Shown here: piece after piece, positions 7,749 through 17,804 of the stretch
Layout: every line of letters starts with the position of its first letter
How positions within the stretch are numbered: position 1 is the stretch's first letter
Source of the DNA: Desulfamplus sp.
GTDB lineage: Bacteria; Desulfobacterota; Desulfobacteria; Desulfobacterales; Desulfobacteraceae
NCBI GenBank assembly: GCA_015232465.1
Contig: JADFZO010000009.1
Span: forward strand, 1-59,465
DNA length: 59,465 bases
Direction of reading: 5' to 3'
The notes under the pieces: generated by a model
What the model saw: the letters and a program-made list of their open reading frames with translations, nothing else
What the model was told of the DNA's origin: nothing
Databases searched by the model: none
Program-made: the position numbers and the translations under genes

Positions 7749-10700
7749 GTTTTAGCCAAACCCTGACAAGCTCGCTTGAACCCCACGCTTGAGCATCGCA
7801 TCCTCTTGGTTTGTGAGGAGCATCGCCATCTAAAACTTCAGGGATATACCCTGCAGCCCCTTTTTTCAAAAGCTCAAACGAACTTAAGAGCCAAGAGCGT
7901 GCGGTATCAATTGCCGATTGAGAGGAGCTGCCACTTTGTCCAAAAATTTCTACCCATGCTTCACAAAATGTTGGAAACTGCCATGTCCACGCTGTTCCGT
8001 TATGATATGCTGGTTTTCGGCTTGTATCTTCGTCTCCTTGATATGTGCCCCAATATTTATGGTAACTATGCAGATGCACTAAGAGTTTTCTATCTGCAAG
8101 GCTTCTGATTGCACCAGGAACAAGAAGCTCCATGCAAGACTCCAAAGTTTTTATGGCTATTTTATCGTATTTTTCCTTCTCATCGCCTTTACAATCTTTT
8201 AGCAGACCCAATGTTATTAAAAATAGCTGATTTGGTCTTAAAGCATCGTCTGGCAGACAATCTAACGCACTTTGTGGAGTGTTGCAGTGGAGGCAATCAG
8301 AAAAAAAGCCATTGTTTTGTCGATAAAATAGCTTAATGACATTTTTTTGAACATCAAACGCCATCTTTTTCCAAACCTCTTTTTGCGAATCTAAAGGATC
8401 AATTTTATGAAGAAAAACAAGGGTATAATACCAAAGAGCCTGAATCTCAACGGGATAACCAGCTCTTGGTGAACAGGCTGGAAAGTTGGTATCCATCCAT
8501 GTAAAGTGAGCGGGGCTGTAAAGTAGATTTGTCTTTGTATCTATAACAACTCCAGTATAAGTGCCCTTAATAAACGAGTGAGCCATTGAAATTAAAACAT
8601 CGCGAAAAGTTCGGCTGCATTTATTGTCTAAAACTTCATCAAGAAATGAGTCTCCCTCTTTTTTTGCCAAATCTTGACACGCTGCAAAGAACCATAACGG
8701 AGCATCTGATGTCTCTCGATTTTCTGCATCATCTCCACAAATCATATTTGGAAGCGTGCCATTATCTTCAAATCTGCCAAACAGGTGTAAAATCTGCCTT
8801 GCCTCATCAAATCGTTTAGCCTCAATCAAAGCTCGACAAAAAATCAGGCTATCTCGTCCCCAATCTAAAAACCATGGGTAACCTGCAATTACGCTCTTTT
8901 TATCCTCTCTTTGAACAATAAAGGCATCAAGGCTGTTTTGGATTGCATCGCAAAAAGAGTAGTTACTATTTATTAACTCTTTATCTAAAGTTTTGTTCTT
9001 AAAATTTATCAGATTAGATTGATTGCAATCAGCCACAATTTTAATGCTATCATCTGATTTTAATGTTGCTACAAAATATCCAGGGCTAAATATATCTAAG
9101 TATGGATCAAGCCCACGTTCAGCCTCAAGAGGGTTATAGACCATGTATTGCCACTCTGGCTCAAAGATAAATTTTCCATCTGATATTTGAACTAAAAGAG
9201 AGCGATTAATCTGATCAATCTGGTCAATCTGATCTGACTTGCCTGAAGAAGAGCTTAATAAATCGTCTTTAGGGTTAAATAAAAAGCCATTATCAATAAT
9301 TTTAACTGCATTTTTATATTGATTTTCTGCACCTTGCCACGCCTTTAAAGTCTCATGGAAAGAGCGAGATTCAATATCAGCTCTTACAACAATCTCAACC
9401 CCTTTGTTCTCTAAAAATGTTCTGTTTTGCCTGTCTAAATTTAAATTTGTATCTGATTCTATTTTTTTTCTATAAATCGTCATAACAACTTGATTTATAT
9501 ATGAAACCATCTGAAGCGTTATCTCAATCTCAAAATAGCCCCCTTCACAAGTTGGTATTTTAAAAAGCCATTTTCCAGTGCTGTTGTATGAGAATGTAAA
9601 GCTCTCTAAAGACTCTAAAGTTAGCTCTCTTGAGTAGCCTTGATAGATTGCCCATATTCGGTAACGAGAAAGAAGAATCCACCTATTTTCAGGGTAATTT
9701 GGGTTTAGGTTTGCAGCAATAAGTGCATCATATTTGCTATCTAATTTTGCCCACCATGCTAAAGCTCTCATCATAGCCCCTTTTTTGTTAAATCCAATGA
9801 GCTTTAATGATGGCTCTTTTATGATCTCATCTCTTGTAAAAGTTCTGTTAAGCGATAACTCGCTGTTTGTAAGATATAGCAAAGATGATTTTGATTCTTC
9901 TGCCTTTTTCTCTTTAAAAAGTTTGACATTTAAAGTGCAATATTTAGATGGTTCTGTTTTGTTACTATTTAATAAATTGCTGTTTGATAAATTAGGTATA
10001 AAAAGAGCGAAAAACTCCCCATTTTGCATGGCAAGAGACTCTTCATAACCAACCGTAATGTTATTATCATCTACTATAGATGCCCTAAAATATGACTTTG
10101 CCACAACCATCAAAAAAAAGGTTGGAGGTATCATCACAACCCTTTTGTCATCTTTGCCAAATTCCCAAATCACAACACAGCTCTCTTTGCTTTTAAAATT
10201 GCATGAGCGGCAAAATTTAATTGGCTCTTTAAAAAGCTCATCTGCTGCTTTTTCTAAATCAAATCCAGCTACATCGCTGTAACCTTTAAAAGCTACAAAT
10301 ATTTGCAGGGCTTTGGCTTTTAATCTTTGGGATACGAGATTTGATAAAAGATTTAATTGGCTGCCCTTGCTGGTTTTATTAAGGGATAAATTCTCGTGTG
10401 AAAGGGCAACAACTTCTCCTGCCATCAGATTTAAAGAGCAGAAATCGCCATTGATGCCAATTTTAACAGGCTCATCAGTAAGAAGATTGTAAAGCAGATT
10501 TGATTCAATATTGGCAGATTTAAGACTCCAAAAGGCTATTTGAGAGTTTTGGCAATCTAAATTTGCAACAACTAAGAGTTTGCTCTCTTGTAATTTATTG
10601 TATCGCATCAACGCAAGATAGTTGTTGCCACAACTTTGATCTTCTGGTTTAGTGTGGATAAATTTTAGCTCTGTTTGAGGTAGAAAAGTTGGGTGATTTT

Positions 10701-12354
10701 TTAATATTGTGTTAAGTTGTTTGATATGTTCAATCTGATTCTCATCTGCCCCCCAATTTAAAGATGGTGAGCCATGAACATCTATCCGCTCTTTTGCAAA
10801 CCACTCAACACCAGCAGTAAATCCAAATGAGCCAGAGATTGAAAATAGGGCACAAATTGAGACTCTTAACTGTGAATATATGGCAGAGATAGAGGCAAGC
10901 CTTATATTGTCGTGAGTCTCTGCAAAGTTGACCATTAAGCCATATCTATTTGAAATATCAACTGATTGAGGCAGATAATTTTCAATCTGATTTTTATCGT
11001 AATTTTGGAAAAGCTCAGAGTATGCCCAGTTTAAATTTGCCAAATTAAGACGCTTGCAAGTTGCATCAATTGAGCCTCCAAGCCCCTCAAGAAGAAAGGT
11101 TGTATCTGGATACTCAAGCCTCACCCTTGCAACAATATACTCCCAAGCCTCAAGTGGAATCATATACCCAGCGTCGCACCTAAAGCCATCAACGCCCCGT
11201 CTGCACCATAAAATAAACATATCAGCCATATATTGCCAAAGCTCTTTTTTTGAGTAGTCAAGGCGTGTTAAATCCTCCCACTTAACGCCCCACGCACCGG
11301 GAACCTCAATGGTTTTATCTCTCCCACGCACCAACCACTCAGGATTGGTTGAGTGGATTGAAGATGCCCAGCCTGTATGGTTTATTGCAATGTCAAGAAT
11401 CAGATAGCCTTGATAAAAATGGACAGCATCAACCAGCTCTATAAACTGCTCAAGCGGTGTTGCAGATGGGTCAAACTCTGCAAGTGCAGGGTCAACTTCA
11501 GTAAAATTTAAGGCTGCATAGGGGCTACCAAATCTTCCCATGCGTCCGTAGGTTGTTGGCGTAGGGTGGATTGGAAGAAGCTGTAAAATAGAGCAGCCAA
11601 GCTCTTTAAATATAAACTCCACCTCTTTTATCACATCTCTAAATTTTCCAGATGGCGGGATCACTGTGTAGCCTTTTGAATCAAGCCAAGAGATTGACCA
11701 CTCTTTTGAGCTATCTATTTTTTTTTCTATCTTCTTTTCGATCTTTTCTTCGATCTTTTCATCTAAATTTTCCTCACTCTCTTTAGCCCATTTGGTCTGA
11801 CCAAATTGTCTGACAAATGCGTTATAAATTATATTTGATGATGATGAGCCAGCAGAGTCAACATTTATGGTGCAGTTGTTGCCCTCTGCCCAAATAGGTG
11901 TTGATTTGCCATGTTCAAGAAAAAAACATTTTGCCTCAAAATGCCCAGTCTCAATTAGAGGCAGAGCTATTGAAAATATTGATAAAGATTCTGATTGTAA
12001 CAAGTTAGCAGGAAGATCAGCAGATAGATTAGAGTTATCAGATGTTAATCTAACCATTTGAATATCGTGCCAACCCCTGTTGCACCTGACTTCGCCTAAA
12101 TCAACTCTATCTACAACCTCTTTTTTTACGATAGAGCCATTTCCAAGCGTTGTCCGTATCCACGCTTGACCATCTAAATCTTCAGAAATTGTTAATGTAA
12201 ATGTTATGGTATCTCCGCAGAACATCATAATTGAGCTTCCTGGTTTTGGTGTTTGATCTATTTTTATTTTTTGATCTATTTTTTGTTTTTGGTTTTGCAT
12301 TTTTGCAAAATTTTCTCCATTAGAGTTATTGGTAAGATTTAGTGGCAAAATCAA
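7732..12354 (-). CDS. Two-domain glycogen debranching enzyme (GH13-like plus GH133)
   Basis: This is a very large protein of 1540 residues. Residues about 220-560 form an alpha-amylase-type (GH13) barrel with the expected triad: D394 in GFRCDAGY, E423 in FLLEGLGG and D482 in AETHDN. Residues about 1135-1540 resemble amylo-alpha-1,6-glucosidase (GH133), with YPWFLDWGRDSL and NRETSDAPLWF. Transferase plus glucosidase in one chain of about 1500 residues is the plan of the eukaryotic debranching enzyme. A Lys/Glu-rich linker lies at 195-213. The start is uncertain: the TTG at 12354 has a poor ribosome site and a TATAAT-like box (12361-12366) only a few bases upstream, so ATG at 12300 is an alternative. 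Likely role: glycogen or alpha-glucan breakdown. Confidence 0.85.
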   Translation of the reverse strand: MILPLNLTNNSNGENFAKMQNQKQKIDQKIKIDQTPKPGSSIMMFCGDTITFTLTISEDLDGQAWIRTTLGNGSIVKKEVVDRVDLGEVRCNRGWHDIQMVRLTSDNSNLSADLPANLLQSESLSIFSIALPLIETGHFEAKCFFLEHGKSTPIWAEGNNCTINVDSAGSSSSNIIYNAFVRQFGQTKWAKESEENLDEKIEEKIEKKIEKKIDSSKEWSISWLDSKGYTVIPPSGKFRDVIKEVEFIFKELGCSILQLLPIHPTPTTYGRMGRFGSPYAALNFTEVDPALAEFDPSATPLEQFIELVDAVHFYQGYLILDIAINHTGWASSIHSTNPEWLVRGRDKTIEVPGAWGVKWEDLTRLDYSKKELWQYMADMFILWCRRGVDGFRCDAGYMIPLEAWEYIVARVRLEYPDTTFLLEGLGGSIDATCKRLNLANLNWAYSELFQNYDKNQIENYLPQSVDISNRYGLMVNFAETHDNIRLASISAIYSQLRVSICALFSISGSFGFTAGVEWFAKERIDVHGSPSLNWGADENQIEHIKQLNTILKNHPTFLPQTELKFIHTKPEDQSCGNNYLALMRYNKLQESKLLVVANLDCQNSQIAFWSLKSANIESNLLYNLLTDEPVKIGINGDFCSLNLMAGEVVALSHENLSLNKTSKGSQLNLLSNLVSQRLKAKALQIFVAFKGYSDVAGFDLEKAADELFKEPIKFCRSCNFKSKESCVVIWEFGKDDKRVVMIPPTFFLMVVAKSYFRASIVDDNNITVGYEESLAMQNGEFFALFIPNLSNSNLLNSNKTEPSKYCTLNVKLFKEKKAEESKSSLLYLTNSELSLNRTFTRDEIIKEPSLKLIGFNKKGAMMRALAWWAKLDSKYDALIAANLNPNYPENRWILLSRYRIWAIYQGYSRELTLESLESFTFSYNSTGKWLFKIPTCEGGYFEIEITLQMVSYINQVVMTIYRKKIESDTNLNLDRQNRTFLENKGVEIVVRADIESRSFHETLKAWQGAENQYKNAVKIIDNGFLFNPKDDLLSSSSGKSDQIDQIDQINRSLLVQISDGKFIFEPEWQYMVYNPLEAERGLDPYLDIFSPGYFVATLKSDDSIKIVADCNQSNLINFKNKTLDKELINSNYSFCDAIQNSLDAFIVQREDKKSVIAGYPWFLDWGRDSLIFCRALIEAKRFDEARQILHLFGRFEDNGTLPNMICGDDAENRETSDAPLWFFAACQDLAKKEGDSFLDEVLDNKCSRTFRDVLISMAHSFIKGTYTGVVIDTKTNLLYSPAHFTWMDTNFPACSPRAGYPVEIQALWYYTLVFLHKIDPLDSQKEVWKKMAFDVQKNVIKLFYRQNNGFFSDCLHCNTPQSALDCLPDDALRPNQLFLITLGLLKDCKGDEKEKYDKIAIKTLESCMELLVPGAIRSLADRKLLVHLHSYHKYWGTYQGDEDTSRKPAYHNGTAWTWQFPTFCEAWVEIFGQSGSSSQSAIDTARSWLLSSFELLKKGAAGYIPEVLDGDAPHKPRGCDAQAWGSSELVRVWLKLIEKK

Positions 12355-12432
12355 TCTTTACATTATAGCGTATTTAATTTAGGTTAAGAGCGATTATACT
12401 CTTCTGAACTCTCATAAATTTAAGGACAAATA

Positions 12433-13215
12433 ATGGTAATATCTGAAATATTTATTATAGCTGCTGTATCTGTTTTTGGTGCATCTGTTGGAAGTTTTCT
12501 AAATGTCTGTATCTACAGGATACCTGCATCTAAATCTATTGCATTACCTGGCTCTTTTTGTCCTGTGTGCAAATATTCAATACCTTTTTATTTAAATATT
12601 CCTATTTTGAGCTACATTATACTGCTTGGAAAATGTAAAAGCTGCCATACACCCATATCTATAAGATACCCAATAGTTGAGACTATTACAGCCATGTTTG
12701 CTGCTGCAACATTTCTAAAGTTTGGATTGACAGTTGAGGCTCTATTTTGGTTTGCATTTATTTCAGTTTTGATTGTCATATCATTTATTGATATTGATCT
12801 TCAAATAATACCAGATATTTTATCTATTCCTGGCATATTTATATTTGCCTTATCACCTCTAATTGTTGAGAGTATGAGTTTAAAAGATAGCCTTTTAGGT
12901 ATCCTTTTTGGTGGTGGAAGTCTCTATCTTGTTGCTGTAACATACTACTTTATAAGAAAAGATGAGGGTATGGGGGGGGGCGATATCAAGCTACTTGCCA
13001 TGATAGGTGCTGCTATTGGCTGGAAAGGAGTTGCATTTACAATATTTTGCTCATCGCTTTTAGGAACATTAGCTGGTGCGTTTATTATGGTTGCAACAAA
13101 AAAGGCAGATGCAAAATTGAGAATACCATTTGGTCCATATCTTGCTGCTGCTTCTGTGATCTATATTTTTAAGGGGGAGGCTATCATCAATTGGTATTTT
13201 GGGATATTGAGCTAA
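12433..13215 (+). CDS. pilD: Prepilin peptidase / N-methyltransferase
   Basis: This encodes an integral membrane protein of 260 residues. The N-terminal SVGSFLNVCIYRIP segment precedes two CxxC pairs (CPVC and CKSC, residues about 38-70), the zinc-binding loop of PilD. The catalytic aspartates lie in FIDIDLQIIPD and in GMGGGDIKLLAMIG (GxGD type). It cleaves and methylates type IV pilin-like prepilins at the inner membrane. It stands alone, divergent from the debranching gene. A TATACT-like sequence lies 30-40 bases upstream (12391-12400). Confidence 0.93.
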   Translation: MVISEIFIIAAVSVFGASVGSFLNVCIYRIPASKSIALPGSFCPVCKYSIPFYLNIPILSYIILLGKCKSCHTPISIRYPIVETITAMFAAATFLKFGLTVEALFWFAFISVLIVISFIDIDLQIIPDILSIPGIFIFALSPLIVESMSLKDSLLGILFGGGSLYLVAVTYYFIRKDEGMGGGDIKLLAMIGAAIGWKGVAFTIFCSSLLGTLAGAFIMVATKKADAKLRIPFGPYLAAASVIYIFKGEAIINWYFGILS

Positions 13216-13231
13216 CACTTAAAGAAAAAGT

Positions 13232-13687
13232 TTAATAGCATAGTTCTATCCAGAGATTTCCCATTGTTGTTTTAAATGGTAGGACAAGTATTTTTTTACC
13301 GTCAACATGATCTACTTTATGGTTTTTACCATCTTTAACACCAGCAAGTTTTACCTTAACGCTTTTGCCCATCTCTGTCATCTTTGTATTTACATGACCA
13401 GAGATCATATTGCCAAGTTCACCCACTGCGTCTGTAATTTCAGCATCAATTTTGGTCATCTCCTCTCCAAACATCTTTGAGACAACACCAAGTATGCTCT
13501 TTGCTGAAAAACTTATAGCTGCTGTGCCATTAATCTCTCCATCAATTTTAAGCACTCCAGTAATATCTCCTACTGAGATGGGGCTATCTTTAATATAGGG
13601 AATATCAGGTTTAGCCTTTACAGATGCTGTTGTATCTAATATATGAAAGGTTCCCTCTATAAAGCAGTTTATCACGGAGGCTTCCAT
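13232..13687 (-). CDS. cheX: CheX-type chemotaxis phosphatase
   Basis: This encodes a protein of 151 residues from ATG 13687, which is preceded by AGAGGAGTGATA, a good ribosome site. An upstream TTG at 13738 is in frame but less likely. The CheC/CheX active-site helix is DAVGELGNMISGHVNT, with the ExxN pair of the phospho-CheY phosphatase. Only one such motif is present, as in CheX. Members dephosphorylate CheY-P. No other chemotaxis gene is close, so it could act on another receiver. It is convergent with pilD, 16 bases away. Confidence 0.85.
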   Translation of the reverse strand: MEASVINCFIEGTFHILDTTASVKAKPDIPYIKDSPISVGDITGVLKIDGEINGTAAISFSAKSILGVVSKMFGEEMTKIDAEITDAVGELGNMISGHVNTKMTEMGKSVKVKLAGVKDGKNHKVDHVDGKKILVLPFKTTMGNLWIELCY

Positions 13688-13889
13688 TATCACTCCTCTA
13701 TCTATTTTAACTATTTTAAGATTTTTTTGCTTATCCAAACAGATATTTTTAATGTTGTATTTTTTACTGTATAAGATTAAACTGCATATATGGTATATTA
13801 AATTTAATAAAAATCAAGAACAATGGTTTAGAGCTGTTATGCAAAGCTAATATATAAGGGTTTGAGCCATAAAAAATCCTAATAAATGC

Positions 13890-13918
13890 TTGACACTAAG
13901 ACATCAAACACGTAACTT
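13890..13918 (+). promoter_or_regulatory. Possible sigma70-type promoter for HU
   Basis: A perfect TTGACA (13890-13895) is followed 17 bases later by TAACTT, a weak -10. The 13688-13989 gap otherwise holds only AT-rich sequence and the AAAAGGAG ribosome site of HU. Confidence 0.35.
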
Positions 13919-13989
13919 AACCCGCACAACAAAAGGGATAGAGCGGGGTTGTATTAATAAATAAACTATAAAAACAAAAGGAGCTATTA

Positions 13990-14283
13990 ATGGAAAAAGA
14001 GAGCAGTAAAGGGATCAACAAGGGTGATTTAGTAGGCAAAGTGGCAGAAGTATTAAGCAGTAAAAAAGATGCTCAAGCTGCTGTTGACTGTGTTTTAGCC
14101 ACAATCTCAGAGGCACTTGCAGAGCACAAGACAGTTACTCTTGTAGGTTTTGGAACTTTTAAAACTTCAGAAAGAAAAGCCAGAAAAGGTAGAAACCCTC
14201 AGACAGGCAAAGAGATTGATATTCCAGCAAGAAATGTCCCCAAATTTGTACCTGGCAAAGCACTAAAAGACTCTATAAAGTAA
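13990..14283 (+). CDS. hup: HU-family DNA-binding protein
   Basis: This encodes a 97-residue HU/IHF protein. The N-terminal helical dimerisation part is followed by the beta-arm signature [20 protein letters not shown] (about 56-75) and the C-terminal [14 protein letters not shown]. It bends and compacts DNA. The start ATG is preceded by AAAAGGAGCTATTA. HU-type proteins also help form loops between sigma54 activators and their promoters, but a specific link to the magnetosome promoter here would be speculation. Confidence 0.95.
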   Translation: MEKESSKGINKGDLVGKVAEVLSSKKDAQAAVDCVLATISEALAEHKTVTLVGFGTFKTSERKARKGRNPQTGKEIDIPARNVPKFVPGKALKDSIK

Positions 14284-14304
14284 AGTGGTATTTTTACTCT
14301 CCCT

Positions 14305-15069
14305 ATGAATATGAATCAGAACATAGAAGAGATATTTACACCATCTACAGGAGTTGAGATAATATTAAATCTCAACTCCCTCAACCCAATTGCAGCATCT
14401 TCTATTATTTATGACACAAATCATAATCAAAATATTATAGTTGTTGCTCAACCTCTTCGTAATATAACCCCCTCCACACCTTTTGATGAGATGCACCTTA
14501 CTACGCTGTTAAAAGTTGATATTAACAAAAAAAGATTTGGCATAAAGTGCAAACCTTTAACATTTCACAGAGACTATGCCCTTTTTGATAACAGCAAGGT
14601 TGGTGCTATAACTGTTGAGTACACCCCCAATTTAATAGAGACAAATATCCGTTCAGCCTACCGAATGCAGATAGGCAGCAATTTTAAAGTTAAAGCAAAA
14701 TTAATATTTAATAATAATAGCTACTACTCAAACAGAGATTTTTTTGTGCGGGATATATCAATAAATGGTTTAGGGGTAGCCATTCCTATAAAGCTAAATG
14801 GCAAGCCAAACTCTTTAGCAACGTTAAAGCGTCATAACAGAGCTGTCGTGGGGTTATTGTTGATCATTCCAAGCTCTAAACAGCCATTTGCAACAATACC
14901 GCTAAAAGTTGAGGTTACAAGAGTCAATCAGAGCCACTCAGAGAACCATATTTTTGTAGGCTTAAAATTTATAGGGCTAACCCCAGATAAAGATGTGCAG
15001 CTCAATAAATTTATCCACATGGCTCAATTAGATGAACTAAGGCGTTTGAGTAGGATTGATGTAACCTAA
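14305..15069 (+). CDS. PilZ-domain c-di-GMP effector
   Basis: This encodes a protein of 254 residues. The N-terminal half (1-110) resembles a YcgR-type N-domain. The PilZ part starts with RSAYRM (RxxxR-like, about 116) and has the second motif DISINGLGVAI (D/NxSxxG, about 150). It probably binds cyclic di-GMP and tunes motility or surface behaviour. It follows HU by 21 bases. No catalytic residues are expected. Confidence 0.85.
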   Translation: MNMNQNIEEIFTPSTGVEIILNLNSLNPIAASSIIYDTNHNQNIIVVAQPLRNITPSTPFDEMHLTTLLKVDINKKRFGIKCKPLTFHRDYALFDNSKVGAITVEYTPNLIETNIRSAYRMQIGSNFKVKAKLIFNNNSYYSNRDFFVRDISINGLGVAIPIKLNGKPNSLATLKRHNRAVVGLLLIIPSSKQPFATIPLKVEVTRVNQSHSENHIFVGLKFIGLTPDKDVQLNKFIHMAQLDELRRLSRIDVT

Positions 15070-15317
15070 CCTTCTATTTTTTCTACATATCTTTTCAACG
15101 TTATTTACTCTTTTTTTTCAATACTCCCACATCTATTTTTTGATTTTTTTGATGCCTAAATTTTTATGGTGTTATGGTGTTGTAAAAAAGATATAATGAG
15201 TTATTGTTATTAGATTTACAGATTGGCTTTAGCTATCTTTGATTAATTTCTTGATTAATTTTTGGTTAAATAAATAAATTTTTGATTAGCATTATGAATG
15301 AGCACAAAGGAGCACAG

Positions 15318-17804
15318 ATGGCAGAGAGTGATATTGATGATCTTATAGATATAATTGAAAAAGAGGGTAATATTGACAATATCCCAAATCAGATGCCCAT
15401 GATGCCAATTAGGGACGTGGTTATCTTTACTGATATGCTTTTGCCTCTTTTTGTGGGGCGAGATAAATCTATCAAAGCAATAGAAGATGCTGCCAAAACT
15501 AACCGCTACATATTTTTATCAGCACAAAAAGATTCTGAAGTTGAAAATCCAGGTGAAGATGATGTGTTTCAGATAGGGACTGTTGGGCGTATTCAAAAGA
15601 TGATCAAACTGCCTGACGGTCGCATAAAGGCTCTTATTCAAGGGATTGTTAAGGGCAAAATTGAGCGATTTGAGAAGAAACGATCCTCTTTTAAGGTTAA
15701 AGTTGAGATATTAAAGGAGGTTGAGCTTAACTCCTTAGATATTGAAGTTCAGGCTCTTATGAGAAATGTTAAAGAGAGCAGCGAAAAGATTTTAGCTCTA
15801 CGAGGTGAGCTATCTGCTGATGTTGGCATACTGCTTGATCAGATAGGCTCTCCTGGAAAACTTGCTGATTTAGTTGCATCAAATTTACGCCTTAAAGTTG
15901 AAGATGCCCAAGATATTCTTGAGACACTGGAGCAGAAAAGGCGACTTGAAAAGGTAAATGATTTTCTTACCCGCGAGCTTGATCTCTCAACAGTTCAGGC
16001 TAAAATTCAGACCAATGTTAAAGATGAAATCTCACGAACCCAGAGAGATTACTATTTAAGAGAGCAGGTCAAAGCTATCCACCGTGAGCTTGGAGATGGA
16101 GATGATAAGTTAGTTGAGATTGAGGAGTATAATCAAAAGATTAAAAAGGTAAAGATGCCAGAAGAGTGCGAAAAAGAGGCATTTAGACAGCTAAAGAGGC
16201 TGGATCAGATGCACTCTGACTCATCTGAGGCTGGTATCATAAGAACCTATCTTGATTTTATTGTTGAGATGCCTTGGTCCAAATCTACAAAAGATAGCCT
16301 TGACATTGCCAAAGCTGCCCAAATTCTTGATAATAACCACTACGGGCTTGATAAGGTTAAAGAGAGAATACTTGAATATTTAAGCGTGCGAAAGCTAAAC
16401 CCAACAATGAAGGGTCAAATACTATGTTTTTCAGGTCCTCCTGGTGTTGGAAAGACCTCACTTGGCAAGGCAATTGCAAAGGCAATGAGACGCAAATTTG
16501 TCAGAGTATCGCTTGGGGGCATCAGAGATGAGGCAGAAATAAGGGGGCACAGACGCACATACATTGGTGCTATGCCTGGAAGAATTTTGCAAAGCATTCG
16601 TCAGTGCGGCACAAACAACCCTGTATTTATGCTTGATGAGATAGATAAATTAGGAAGTGATTTTAGAGGGGATCCATCATCAGCCCTGCTTGAAGCTCTT
16701 GATCCTGAACAAAACTCAGAGTTTAGCGATCACTACCTTAATATGCCATTTGATCTTTCAAAGGTACTTTTTGTGCTAACTGCGAACATAACAGACTATA
16801 TTCCATCAGCACTTCTTGATCGAATGGAGGTTATAAGAATTACTGGTTACACCCGCGAAGAGAAGATGGTCATTGCTAAAAAGCATATCTTGCCACGCCA
16901 AATTAAGGAGAATGGTCTTTTAAGGCGAGCCTTCTCTATCTCAGATGATGCACTAAAAAACATAATAGCTGAATATACTATGGAGGCTGGTCTAAGAGAG
17001 CTTGAACGCAAACTTGGAACAATCTGCAGAAAAATTGCAAGGCAGGTTGCTGAGGGTAAAAAGGGGAAATTTACAGTTACACAGCAGAGTTTAACTAAAT
17101 ATTTAGGACCCCCTGCCTATTTGACTGACATGGATCAAGATGAGAGTCAAGCTGGTCTTGTTACTGGTCTTGCGTGGACAGAATTTGGTGGAGAGCCTCT
17201 GTATATTGAGGTTTCCCTCTGTAATGGAAAGGGAGAGCTTTTAGTAACTGGTCAGATTGGCGAAGTTATGCAGGAGTCTGCACGGGCAGCATTTACATAC
17301 ACTAAGGCAAATATGGATAAATTTAAAATTGATAAAGATGAGTTTGAAAACAGAGACATCCATATTCATGTCCCCTCTGGTGCAATTCCAAAAGATGGTC
17401 CATCTGCTGGAATTGCAATGGCAACAGCCCTTATCTCAGCATTTACTGGCAAAGTTGTTGATAACAAGGTTGCCATGACTGGGGAAATATCGCTACGTGG
17501 CAGAGTTCTTCCTATTGGAGGCTTAAAAGAAAAAGCACTTGGTGCTCTACAAGCTGGAATTAAGACCATTATTATTCCTGAAAAGAACAAAAAAGACCTC
17601 TATGATCTTCCAGCTGATCTAAAAAAGAAGATAAATTTTATATGTGTGCAAAACTTAGATCAGGTTTTAGATGTAGCTTTCTTAAAGCAAGAGGATAAAG
17701 ATACAAACCAAACAGAAGATGAGACACAAGATAAAGATTTAGATGCAACGTCAAATATAGAAGAAGATGAGGCAGACGGGACAGATGAGGATTCTTGCAG
17801 TTGA
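15318..17804 (+). CDS. lon: ATP-dependent protease Lon
   Basis: This encodes a protein of 828 residues from ATG 15318 (AAAGGAGCACAG upstream). In-frame starts at 15282 (TTG) and 15294 lack a ribosome site. The order is a LonB-type N-terminal domain (about 25-215), helical linker, AAA+ module with Walker A GPPGVGKTS and Walker B VFMLDEIDK, and a protease domain with the catalytic Ser in PKDGPSAGIAMA and Lys in GGLKEKALGA. It is a hexameric quality-control protease of the cytoplasm. The last 40 residues are acidic and Asp/Glu-rich, a common but variable tail. It overlaps tsaB. Confidence 0.97.
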   Translation: MAESDIDDLIDIIEKEGNIDNIPNQMPMMPIRDVVIFTDMLLPLFVGRDKSIKAIEDAAKTNRYIFLSAQKDSEVENPGEDDVFQIGTVGRIQKMIKLPDGRIKALIQGIVKGKIERFEKKRSSFKVKVEILKEVELNSLDIEVQALMRNVKESSEKILALRGELSADVGILLDQIGSPGKLADLVASNLRLKVEDAQDILETLEQKRRLEKVNDFLTRELDLSTVQAKIQTNVKDEISRTQRDYYLREQVKAIHRELGDGDDKLVEIEEYNQKIKKVKMPEECEKEAFRQLKRLDQMHSDSSEAGIIRTYLDFIVEMPWSKSTKDSLDIAKAAQILDNNHYGLDKVKERILEYLSVRKLNPTMKGQILCFSGPPGVGKTSLGKAIAKAMRRKFVRVSLGGIRDEAEIRGHRRTYIGAMPGRILQSIRQCGTNNPVFMLDEIDKLGSDFRGDPSSALLEALDPEQNSEFSDHYLNMPFDLSKVLFVLTANITDYIPSALLDRMEVIRITGYTREEKMVIAKKHILPRQIKENGLLRRAFSISDDALKNIIAEYTMEAGLRELERKLGTICRKIARQVAEGKKGKFTVTQQSLTKYLGPPAYLTDMDQDESQAGLVTGLAWTEFGGEPLYIEVSLCNGKGELLVTGQIGEVMQESARAAFTYTKANMDKFKIDKDEFENRDIHIHVPSGAIPKDGPSAGIAMATALISAFTGKVVDNKVAMTGEISLRGRVLPIGGLKEKALGALQAGIKTIIIPEKNKKDLYDLPADLKKKINFICVQNLDQVLDVAFLKQEDKDTNQTEDETQDKDLDATSNIEEDEADGTDEDSCS

